From: an uncultured Sutterella sp.
GTDB lineage: Bacteria; Pseudomonadota; Gammaproteobacteria; Burkholderiales; Burkholderiaceae_F
Assembly: GCA_902477615.1 (NCBI GenBank)
Contig: CABSHY010000049.1
Coordinates: 1 to 8,254 of the forward strand
Direction of reading: 5' to 3'
Length of the DNA: 8,254 bases
Shown here: piece by piece, positions 1 through 6,235 of the stretch
Numbering within the stretch: position 1 is the stretch's first letter
How the letters are laid out: each line of letters starts with the position of its first letter
Notes under the pieces: generated by a model
What the model saw: only the letters and a program-made list of their open reading frames with translations
What the model was told of the DNA's origin: nothing
The model's database searches: none
Position numbers and translations under genes: made by a program

Positions 1-973
1 CTGGGGCATGATGGCGACGATGGAAGGGCGTAGGCGTGGGCGTAACAGAGTAAATCGGAGCCAATCGCCAACCATTGTCTTCACGGATAAAGCCGATATT
101 GTCCAATCGATCGTTAACGTTACCCACCGCCATATTAAAGATCATCCGTTTCCAAAGTTCTTCCAAGTCTTGAGTCGGTGCTGAGCCATCTTCGTTCAAA
201 ATGTCAGCAACCTCTAAATACGAGTGGAAGCTATCGGGCGCAGCACCTAATAAAGCTTGAGCTGAAGCAAAGGCTAACGGGTGACCCTCATCGTCTCGAT
301 CGAAACGTGTACTCATTAAAGCATCCATCCCTCGATAGGAAGTCAACTCAGCGGAGACAGTTTTAAGACCGATGCGCTTGGCCAAACTTAATCCCACAGC
401 TTCCCAATGCACCAAATTACGATCAGGATCGGGGAGTGTAAATTTAGAAATCACATTTCTATTTTTACTCGCCGTAAATCCAAGCTTAAAACGTTCACCG
501 GGAAGGGCAGAAAGAGCACTATAGAGATTATCTATGTTCGAAATATTGATGTGTCCCATCATTAAACGCTCTAAATCCAATGCAACCGGACCGATTTGCT
601 TGGCTTGAAGTGCAGGTTGAAACGATTCGTAGATACCTAATGCGCCAGGTCGAAGTACTTCTTGAGAATGTGCTAGTAACTCTATGTTTGTAAAGTCTTT
701 TTTACTTACAAATTTGTGGAGTTTTCGAGCGCCAATTCCGGGTGTTATGTCCTGCATAAAGCCAAAAAGTGAGTTTCTAGGGTTGGTTTCGAAGACTTTG
801 GGGATCAGGGGCAGATCACGACCTAAAGCAAAGCCTGAATCAAGCCACGCCTGATCGTAAACAAAGTAGCAGGTCGGTCGGGCTGCGGCAATGTCGGAAA
901 CGCTCAAAGTCCCGACTGGCAGGGGATTGGAGCGAGATTTAAAGTAAACATTAAATTGTTTGTGCTCAGTCAT
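1..973 (-). CDS. hipA: HipA-family serine/threonine kinase-like protein, C-terminus cut by window edge
   Basis: The reading frame is open from an ATG at 973 to the left edge (324 codons visible); full-length family members are usually about 400-430 residues. HipA proteins are toxins with a protein-kinase-like fold that phosphorylate targets such as aminoacyl-tRNA synthetases and are held in check by HipB. Recognisable segments: an N-terminal beta-rich region (FNVYFKSR...PVGTLS), a variant of the DxxPDxWGRR motif (QDITPGIGARKL), the ATP-site lysine strand (VISKFTLPD), the conserved Glu helix (VHWEAVGLSLAKRIGL), and the STRFDRDDEGHP...SAQALLG motif. In the catalytic loop the family's GN(T)DxHxxN reads GNVNDRLDN, so Asn replaces the catalytic Asp and Arg the His. 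The metal-binding Asp of the later YD motif is Ser (LAPIYSVTP). This suggests a pseudokinase; the motif alignment was made by eye. The start overlaps the hipB stop (TAATG), implying translational coupling. Confidence 0.85.
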   Translation of the reverse strand, partial: MTEHKQFNVYFKSRSNPLPVGTLSVSDIAAARPTCYFVYDQAWLDSGFALGRDLPLIPKVFETNPRNSLFGFMQDITPGIGARKLHKFVSKKDFTNIELLAHSQEVLRPGALGIYESFQPALQAKQIGPVALDLERLMMGHINISNIDNLYSALSALPGERFKLGFTASKNRNVISKFTLPDPDRNLVHWEAVGLSLAKRIGLKTVSAELTSYRGMDALMSTRFDRDDEGHPLAFASAQALLGAAPDSFHSYLEVADILNEDGSAPTQDLEELWKRMIFNMAVGNVNDRLDNIGFIREDNGWRLAPIYSVTPTPTPFHRRHHAP

Positions 974-1281
974 TAAATCACCTTACGTGTGGAGCGTGCT
1001 CGCTTGGGTAAACGCTCGTTTTCAAGGCGCAAACCCGATGTATCCGCACTGGGAGAGGCGATGTCGGTGAGGGGAGTACCTAAACCGATAGCTTGCATAA
1101 CAGCAGCCACATTTCCGATCGATACACCGGGGTCACCGGACTCAATCTTTGCTAGGGTGTTGAGGGAGATTCCAGCACGTTCTGCTACCTGTGTTTGTGG
1201 CAAGCGACGACGAAGACGAGCGATTTTTAAATTCGCTCCAAGAGCCTGTAAAGAGGTTTCTACTGCAATAGAGGGGCGCAT
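973..1281 (-). CDS. hipB: HipB-like XRE-family helix-turn-helix antitoxin/repressor
   Basis: This small protein (102 aa from the ATG at 1281) has a Cro/C1-type helix-turn-helix over about residues 12-62, with the typical LPQTQVAERAGISLNTLAKIESG recognition region. HipB proteins dimerise, neutralise HipA and repress their own operon. A basic C-terminal tail (LPKRARSTRKVI) follows a short linker. The frame can be extended to a GTG at 1320. I prefer the ATG at 1281 because the predicted transcription start lies near 1319, which would leave the GTG no leader, and because a GTGAG stretch precedes the ATG by about 6 nt. The stop overlaps the hipA start by one base. The predicted repeats at 1280-1291 and 1312-1323 cover the start codon and the promoter -10 region, which fits autorepression. 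Confidence 0.85.
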   Translation of the reverse strand: MRPSIAVETSLQALGANLKIARLRRRLPQTQVAERAGISLNTLAKIESGDPGVSIGNVAAVMQAIGLGTPLTDIASPSADTSGLRLENERLPKRARSTRKVI

Positions 1282-1323
1282 ATAACACTCACAAAAATGA
1301 GAATAATAACGATATAACACTCA
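1280..1323 (-). promoter_or_regulatory. Candidate HipB operators: two direct repeats 32 bp apart
   Basis: The 12-mer ATATAACACTCA occurs exactly at 1280-1291 and at 1312-1323, 32 bp apart (about three helical turns). A shorter copy, TAACACTCA, lies at 1417-1425 in the same orientation. The first copy covers the hipB start codon and ribosome-binding region; the second touches the -10 hexamer and covers the predicted +1. The position is typical of an autoregulated antitoxin operator, but binding by HipB is inferred. The motif is not the E. coli HipB operator. Confidence 0.5.
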
Positions 1324-1325
1324 TT

Positions 1326-1354
1326 ATTATGATGATTAAGTGAGCATCTGTCAA
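1326..1354 (-). promoter_or_regulatory. Predicted sigma70 promoter of hipBA
   Basis: On the minus strand a perfect -35 TTGACA (1349-1354) is followed after 17 bp by CATAAT (1326-1331), one base from the -10 consensus. Transcription would begin near 1319, about 38 nt before the chosen hipB start codon. This is the best-matching promoter in the window. Confidence 0.75.
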
Positions 1355-1713
1355 GAGGATCAATCTTTTAAAGTCAAGCGTTTAAAAATGCTATAAATTT
1401 TGCTTTAAGTTGATCGTAACACTCAATATAATGAATGATAGAGCGTAATAATACTTAGAATAATGCGAGTAAAGATAAATATTAAAATTGATTTTTGGGA
1501 CTTGTGTCTTTGTTTATGATCTAGAAGTTCGCTTTAAGAGGTTATCTTGAGTTTGTTTCGAACGTAGTTACAAAAATGCGAACAAAGATTTAAAAATCTG
1601 TTAATAGAAAATTTCTATAATTCTATGATGCCGTTTTTGCCAGAATTTCTTAAAGCACTCGTTCAAGGTAAAAATACAATCTGTATTTCAAAATATACCA
1701 ATCCAAATTTGGA
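1355..1713. other. AT-rich intergenic region without a supported gene
   Basis: No credible coding region is visible between the hipBA promoter and the terminator of the upstream minus-strand gene. The stretch contains small AT-rich inverted repeats: AGATTT/AAATCT at 1586-1599, ATAGAAA/TTTCTAT at 1604-1618 (one-base centre), and the palindrome CCAAATTTGG at 1703-1712. It also holds a third copy of the hipB-type motif at 1417-1425. A 54-codon frame starting at 1625 lacks a ribosome-binding site and runs through the terminator, so it is not annotated. Confidence 0.6.
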
Positions 1714-1745
1714 CAAAAAAAGACGTCGGATTTGCACCCGACGCC
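1714..1745 (-). terminator. Rho-independent terminator of the D-serine dehydratase-like gene
   Basis: Read on the minus strand, a 7-bp stem (GCGTCGG at 1738-1744 with CCGACGT at 1723-1729, one G-U pair) encloses an 8-nt loop. A run of seven T follows (A at 1715-1721). It starts about 30 bp after the stop codon of the gene at 1777-2904. Confidence 0.85.
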
Positions 1746-1776
1746 TTAACGTATTTCAAATTTTACCGACTCGACT

Positions 1777-2904
1777 TTACCAGCCGTAGAATCGATTCCA
1801 GACGTCTTTAACTTCGATGCTACCGTTCACAACAAAATATTTAGGATGCTGTGCAGCAAAAGGACAGGCATGGTTCGGCAGAATTCTTAAACGGGTTCCG
1901 ACCGGGAAGTCGTCTAAATTTAATGAATGACCGTCTCGAGCTGAAATAATTCCATGCTCTTGGTTTGCGCTACTCATCCAGAGACCCTCAATGGGTCGAC
2001 CTTCCACATCGCAGACAAGACCATAACCCTGGTCGACTTTCTGATTGGCGGTACCCCGATCTCGAGACATGGCCATCCAGCCACCGTCGGTGATAATCCA
2101 TCCCTTTTCTTTTTGGTGGCCGATGACGGTCACTAATAAAGAAACAGCAATGTCTTTGATTTGGCAAGAACCGACACCGGCTTGAAAGAGGTCAAAAAAG
2201 ACATAAACTCCGGCACGTAATTCAGTTACGCCTTCAAGGTGATCGGCGTAAAGAGCGGTAGGAGTTGAACCGACTGAAACGATGGGACAACCGTAACCGG
2301 CTTCTTTTAAAAGGGCTGCTGCCGTATTGATACCGTCTCTTTCCCCTTGGGCGCGTTTTAAAAGCGCCGCGGGCGTATCAACGTCGTAGGAGCCGCCTGC
2401 GTGAGTGATGACACCGGCAACGACCGCAGGTGCAAGAATCGCTTTCGCAACATTTACAATTTCCGGATCATTAGGTTTGAGGCCAGAGCGGTGACCGTCG
2501 CAGTCAATTTCAATCAAGACTTTAAAGGCATAATTGTGCTTTTGGCAAAAATCACTCACGGCTTTGGCTGCTGCAACATTATCCAAAATGATCTTTAGAT
2601 CCACACCTTTTTCATAAAGGGCGGCCACGCGGGGAAGCTTTTGTGGGGCGATGCCGACGGCATAAATCATATCGGTGACGCCATGAGCGGCAAATTCCTC
2701 GGCTTCTTTGAGTGTTGAAACCGTCACCGGCCCCTGCGGAGTGGCCATTTGTCGCTTGGCGACATCCCAGCACTTACTCGTTTTTAAGTGAGGACGAAGC
2801 GTGACACCGAGTTTTTCAGCTTGGGTACGCATTCTTTCAATATTAGCGTCCATGATGCCTTCATCAAGAATGAAGGAGGGGGTGTCGATAGTTAATAAAT
2901 TCAT
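1777..2904 (-). CDS. PLP- and zinc-dependent D-serine dehydratase / D-threonine aldolase family enzyme
   Basis: This 375-residue protein belongs to the fold-type III PLP family that contains eukaryotic-type D-serine dehydratase (DSD1), D-threo-3-hydroxyaspartate dehydratase and D-threonine aldolase. The alanine-racemase-like barrel carries the PLP lysine in RPHLKTSK (K41), the phosphate-binding GSTPT loop (212-216) and the RAGVYVFFD strand (230-238). The C-terminal domain has the metal motif NHAC (H345 and C347). In this family a His-x-Cys pair is typical of the zinc dehydratases, while D-threonine aldolases tend to have His-x-Asp, so D-serine or D-hydroxyaspartate dehydration is the better guess. 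The product would be pyruvate or an oxo-acid plus ammonia, made in the cytoplasm (no signal peptide). A TTG 15 bp upstream extends the frame, but the ATG at 2904 has an AAGG 8 nt before it. The gene diverges from the C69 dipeptidase and is monocistronic. No convincing promoter was found. Confidence 0.85.
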   Translation of the reverse strand: MNLLTIDTPSFILDEGIMDANIERMRTQAEKLGVTLRPHLKTSKCWDVAKRQMATPQGPVTVSTLKEAEEFAAHGVTDMIYAVGIAPQKLPRVAALYEKGVDLKIILDNVAAAKAVSDFCQKHNYAFKVLIEIDCDGHRSGLKPNDPEIVNVAKAILAPAVVAGVITHAGGSYDVDTPAALLKRAQGERDGINTAAALLKEAGYGCPIVSVGSTPTALYADHLEGVTELRAGVYVFFDLFQAGVGSCQIKDIAVSLLVTVIGHQKEKGWIITDGGWMAMSRDRGTANQKVDQGYGLVCDVEGRPIEGLWMSSANQEHGIISARDGHSLNLDDFPVGTRLRILPNHACPFAAQHPKYFVVNGSIEVKDVWNRFYGW

Positions 2905-3142
2905 GACCTGTACCTTCAAAGCTAATTGAATACCTCAATTTTAAGCCTAACCGTAAAAAAGGATAGAGGAGTAAGTCGTCAGTCAATTGTTAATCCACCG
3001 AAAATTATTGAAAAAAGCCAATTTTGAATCTTGATATGGGGTTTGTCCCTCTTATGTTATCTAGATAGAAGTGCCTACAATGAACAAGTTAATCGATTCC
3101 GGGCGGGATCGATTTTGTCTTAATGTTCATGGGGAGGACCCT
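2905..3142. other. Divergent intergenic region between the dehydratase and the dipeptidase
   Basis: These 238 bp must hold promoters for both divergent genes. On the plus strand, TTGATA (3031-3036) and TATGTT (3053-3058) at 16-bp spacing form a moderate promoter candidate for the dipeptidase. On the minus strand, TTGACT (at 2981-2986) has only a poor -10 partner (TATCCT, 15 bp). An open frame from a GTG at 3071 joins the dipeptidase frame but has no ribosome-binding site and would add a charged N-terminus before the signal peptide, so it is treated as leader. Confidence 0.45.
3131..3137 (+). promoter_or_regulatory. Strong Shine-Dalgarno that sets the C69 dipeptidase start
   Basis: GGGGAGG lies 5 nt before the ATG at 3143. 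It marks that ATG rather than the GTG at 3071 as the start and puts the signal peptide at the very N-terminus. Confidence 0.75.
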
Positions 3143-4999
3143 ATGGCATTTCAAATGAAGTTGGCAGCGGCTGCCTTGGGTTTTGCTTTAGGTGGTTTAG
3201 CATTAAACGCCAGCGCATGTTCCACGATTATTGTGGGTAAAGATGTCAGTAAGACCGGCAACATTATCGTTGGCCACAATGAAGATAACGGCGGCCGTAT
3301 CTTGACGGCCTAATATTGGGTGCCTGCAGCCACTCACAAGAAGGGTGAAAAGATCAAGTTTGAAGAAGCTGCTGCCGAGATCCCGCAAGTTGAAAAGACG
3401 TTTGGTTTTTATTGGTCTCAAACGTACGATCCGTCCGGCGCTTCGTTCTCTGACGGTTTTGTGAATGAAAACGGTGTAACCATTGCTTCTAACGCCTGCA
3501 CGGGTATCTATAAAGACGACATCATGCCCACGAAGGACGGTGGCATTGGTTACGGTATCCGTCGTTTGATGGCTGAACGCGCAACCTCTGCTCGTCATGC
3601 TGTTGATATCGCTATTGACCTCTTGGGTAAGTATGGTTACTTCTCTGAAGGTCGTACGTACACGATCGCTGACAGCAAGGAAGCCTGGCAAATCGCTATT
3701 CACCAAGGCAACACCAGGGTGGCTCGCCGTGTGAAAGACAATGAAGTGGTTTACATTCCGAACAACTTCATGATGGATAAGGTCGATGCCACGGATACGG
3801 CTAACGTTATCGTTGCTCCGGGCATGATTGAACGTGCTATCAAGAACGGTCGCTACAAACCCGCTAAGGAAGGTGTTTATTCCGACTTTAACTACCGTGT
3901 TGCCGTTGCTCCGGCAGAACGCCGCTCTGCTGACTACAACTTCTCCCGTAACCAACTCGCATGGAAGAAGATTGCCGGTTTGACCATCACGGATCCGGAA
4001 AAGTTCCCGTATAGCGTCACACCTAATAAGAAGTTCGGTGTTGAAGACGTCAAGGCCATCCTTCGTACGCACGAAGCCGATATCGCCAAACAAGACAACA
4101 TGTGGTACCACACGATGAGTTTGGGTATCTGCCGTGCAACGACGCATGAATCCGTTGTGTACGAAATGAACGCCAATCCGCTCTTAATCGCCGGTTTCCG
4201 CACGCATGCTCGTCCATGCCAAACGCCGTATGTGCCGTTCTATCCGTTGGCTCGCCCGGCAGAAGGTACTGCCTTCTTTAGTTGGGAAAAGGCTACGGCT
4301 GAACACTTCAAGGGTACGCCTGAATACTTTAGCTACCGTGCCGAATGGCCTGTTACGACGTTCGTGAATGCCGCTAACACCTATGACTTCCAACGCCAAG
4401 ACCTCAAGCGCGTTCAACAATTTGTGGCAGGTTTGGAAGCGGATTGGGCCAAGGATCGTAAGGCTGTTGAAGAACACGCCAAGACTTTATTGAAGGTTTC
4501 GGAATATAAGGCCACTGAATACTTGCATGCCTATAACTTGAAGACCTTCAGAGAAGCCCAAGCTGAAGTAGCAGGCTTCTTAACGAAGATGGCTCCGTAC
4601 AGCATGAGCGTGATGGCCGATAGCATCGATCCGAAGAGCGACAAGACGGTCGATATCGTGTTGTACTCCAAGGGTAAGATGGATGCCACGAAGATTGATC
4701 TTAAGAAGACCTACGCCGGTGTTGGCCGTGCTTCGATCGGCAATAAGATCAAGATGGCCGATAAGCTTGCTCAACCCGTGAAGACCACCAAGCGCGACGT
4801 CGACGGTGACGGTAAGGTCGATATGATCTTAACGTTTACGCAAAAAGATCTTGCTAAGAACATGTTGGCCGGTGCCACCTATGACATTTGGCTCCACACG
4901 TTCGTCGGTAATCAACGCATCGCTGTGATGGATACCGCCTTCATTGAAACGGAAGGCTATAAAGGTCCTGCCACGCGTACGGAAAACGCTGACGTCTAA
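3143..4999 (+). pseudogene. Secreted C69-family dipeptidase interrupted by one in-frame TAA
   Basis: The frame covers 618 codon positions if the TAA at 3311-3313 (position 57) is ignored. Peptidase C69 enzymes are N-terminal-nucleophile hydrolases that cut dipeptides. The first 25 residues form a signal peptide ending in NASA, directly before CSTIIVGKDVSKTGN; cleavage would expose C26, the expected catalytic nucleophile. GHNEDNGGRILTA then meets TAA, and the same frame continues with YWVPAATHKKGEK, FYWSQTYDPSG, NENGVTIASNACTG and the rest of the family to the end. Near the C-terminus, DVDGDGKVD (552-560) looks like a calcium-binding loop. There is no frameshift, and codon choice stays strongly biased on both sides, as in a highly expressed gene. 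Translation would stop at 56 residues. A restart at GTG 3320 would lack both signal peptide and nucleophile and has no ribosome-binding site. Recent nonsense mutation, sequence error or readthrough are the possible explanations. Confidence 0.8.
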
Positions 5000-5022
5000 T
5001 TGACGTTTAACGTTTAACTTGT

Positions 5023-5059
5023 AACGCTCGGTTGCTTTGCAAAGCGCCGAGCGTTTTTT
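5023..5059 (+). terminator. Rho-independent terminator after the C69 dipeptidase
   Basis: A perfect 9-bp stem (AACGCTCGG at 5023-5031 with CCGAGCGTT at 5047-5055) encloses a loop that can itself pair (GCTTTGCAAAGC). A T-run at 5054-5059 follows. It sits 24 bp after the stop codon. Confidence 0.9.
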
Positions 5060-5438
5060 CTCCCTTTTGGGTGATATTTGATCAAAATCAAAAACTCATT
5101 TTGTCGACATGAATGATTTAAAAATCATAACACATTGTTTTCATTGGTTATTTATTTTTATACGTTTTTTCTAAGATCGGTTCGTTGTTTCGATAAAACA
5201 TTGGTTGAAAGACTCAACATTTAGTTGAATTCCTCTAAGGTGTTTTTCTTATTTATCAATATTAACGTTTATAACACACTGATTCTATTGAATTTAAGCC
5301 GTCGACAATTGATTTCATTTTGTTCGAACTTTTGTTTAAAAAATCTAAAAAAATCAATTTTGATTGCCGTTTGATTTGAGAATTATCTCGGGCATACACT
5401 GCCAAAACCGAATTTAATTTTGTTTAAGGAACTTCAAA
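5060..5438. other. Long AT-rich leader region upstream of the binding-protein gene
   Basis: This 379-bp stretch has no credible gene. It contains GTTGAA at 5204-5209 and again at 5224-5229, each preceded by an ACATT block. An inverted repeat AATCAA/TTGATT lies at 5352-5365. It also includes a partial duplication of the binding-protein leader (annotated separately) and a promoter candidate at 5371-5400. Confidence 0.6.
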
Positions 5439-5456
5439 ATGAAAAAATCAATTTTG
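5330..5456 (+). repeat. Partial duplication of the binding-protein leader and start region
   Basis: Two exact blocks recur in the same order. TTTTGTTTAA is at 5330-5339 and 5418-5427; AAAAAATCAATTTTG is at 5348-5362 and 5442-5456. The offsets are 88 and 94 bp. The downstream copy contains the AAGGA ribosome-binding site (5426-5430) and the first codons of the gene; the upstream copy has lost both ATG and ribosome-binding site. The AT-rich context means chance cannot be fully excluded. Confidence 0.5.
5371..5400 (+). promoter_or_regulatory. Candidate promoter of the binding-protein gene
   Basis: TTGATT (5371-5376) and TACACT (5395-5400) are separated by 18 bp, giving a 5' leader of about 30 nt before the ATG at 5439. 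The spacer contains GAGA-ATTA-TCTC (5378-5389), a short inverted repeat that could be an operator. The match to consensus is moderate. Confidence 0.4.
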
Positions 5457-6176
5457 GCTTTGCTCTTAGGTAGTGTTTTAATGGGAAGCGCTTGCGCTGA
5501 AACCATTTTGGTTGGCACCGATGCCGGTCTCGCTCCTTTTGAGTATAAAGATGAAAAAACGAATGAAATCGTAGGTTTTGACATCGATTTGATTAAGGCA
5601 GTTATTAAGGCCAATGGTGACGAACCGAAGATTCAAAATATGCAATTTGCCGGCATCATCCCTGCCATTCAAACGAACATGGTTGATGTCGCCGCTTGCG
5701 CCATGACGATTACGCCGGCACGTCAAAAACAAGTCAACTTCTCTGATCCGTACTACGATGTCGGTCTTGCCATGGTCATTAAGAGTAAGGACAAGAATAA
5801 GTACAAGACGATTAAGGACTTGGAAGGTAAGCGCGTTTGTGCTCAAATCGGTTCGACCGGCTCCATCTTTGCTAAAGAAATCAAAGGCGCTAAAGTTGTT
5901 GACTTCGACCAAGTCATTGAGGCCTTCATGGATTTGAAGTATGACGGATGTCAAGCTGCTATCGTGGGTAAGACTGTGATTGATCACTATTTAGCTCGCC
6001 ACAATGATAAGGAAATCATGACGACGCCTGAACTCTACAATCCGAAGCAAGTGGGTTTTGCCGTTGCTAAGAGTAATAAGAAGATGCTCGACAAACTCAA
6101 TAAGGGTTTAAAGACCATCAAGGCCAACGGTGAATACGACAAGATTTACCAAAAGTGGTTTGGTACGAAGCACTAA
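5439..6176 (+). CDS. Periplasmic amino-acid-type ABC transporter binding protein (GlnH-like, family 3) with altered ligand pocket
   Basis: This 245-residue protein has a signal peptide (MKKSILALLLGSVLMGSACA, probable cleavage before E21). It aligns by eye with E. coli GlnH along its whole length: ILVGTDAGLAPFEY, IVGFDIDL, FAGIIPAIQTNMVDVA, TITPARQKQVNFSDPYY and the C-terminal GEYDKIYQKWFGT. Such proteins bind a polar amino acid in the periplasm and deliver it to an ABC permease. R95, the expected carboxylate ligand, and D28 are present. The Asp that normally holds the alpha-ammonium (GlnH DAVLHD) is Gly here (QAAIVG, G177), and its neighbouring His is Val. The GlnH Lys in VAVKSGTG is Gln (Q136). 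Cysteines at 87, 134 and 171 are unusual. An AAGGA lies 8 nt before the ATG. No permease or ATPase gene is adjacent; the next gene is an M20 amidohydrolase. The ligand is unknown and may not be a free amino acid. Confidence 0.9.
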   Translation: MKKSILALLLGSVLMGSACAETILVGTDAGLAPFEYKDEKTNEIVGFDIDLIKAVIKANGDEPKIQNMQFAGIIPAIQTNMVDVAACAMTITPARQKQVNFSDPYYDVGLAMVIKSKDKNKYKTIKDLEGKRVCAQIGSTGSIFAKEIKGAKVVDFDQVIEAFMDLKYDGCQAAIVGKTVIDHYLARHNDKEIMTTPELYNPKQVGFAVAKSNKKMLDKLNKGLKTIKANGEYDKIYQKWFGTKH

Positions 6177-6186
6177 GATCAATCGA

Positions 6187-6216
6187 AACTAAAGTGCCGG
6201 AAACGGCACTTTAGTT
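6187..6216 (+). other. Perfect 13-bp GAAA-tetraloop hairpin between binding protein and amidohydrolase
   Basis: AACTAAAGTGCCG (6187-6199) pairs fully with CGGCACTTTAGTT (6204-6216) around a GAAA loop. Only scattered T follow, with no continuous T-run. It therefore looks more like an mRNA-stabilising or partial-termination hairpin that sets the ratio of the two gene products than a full terminator. It ends 8 nt before the amidohydrolase ribosome-binding site. Confidence 0.7.
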
Positions 6217-6235
6217 GTCTAACCGGAAAGCAAAG

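Noticed and set aside
989..1285. A 98-codon plus-strand frame opposite hipB
   Set aside because: It lies wholly within hipB on the other strand, and the helix-turn-helix on the minus strand is convincing.
1388..1397. Isolated ATGCTATAAA resembling one unit of the 7441-7570 array
   Set aside because: It is a single copy with no neighbours at 10-bp spacing, and is expected by chance in AT-rich DNA.
1625..1789. A 54-codon plus-strand frame starting ATG ATG CCG
   Set aside because: It has no ribosome-binding site, runs through the minus-strand terminator and into the end of the dehydratase gene, and resembles no family I know.
2960..2986. Promoter of the dehydratase gene (TTGACT with TATCCT on the minus strand)
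   Set aside because: Spacing is only 15 bp and the -10 is weak, so it was not annotated as a separate feature.
3311..3325. Programmed recoding (selenocysteine or classic readthrough) at the dipeptidase stop
   Set aside because: The codon is TAA, not TGA, and the following bases are not a known readthrough context. Kept only as a remote alternative to mutation or sequence error.
3203..4147. Long open frame (314 codons) on the minus strand opposite the C69 dipeptidase
   Set aside because: It is antisense to a strongly codon-biased real gene, spans its signal-peptide cleavage region, resembles no family, and is a known by-product of such codon bias.
3320..4999. Independent gene starting at GTG 3320
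   Set aside because: There is no ribosome-binding site, the product would lack signal peptide and nucleophile, and the frame continues that of the upstream fragment.
5439..5501. Lipoprotein signal in the binding protein (GSAC at residues 17-20 region)
   Set aside because: The residue three before Cys is Gly rather than a hydrophobic lipobox residue, and ACA followed by Glu is a good signal peptidase I site.
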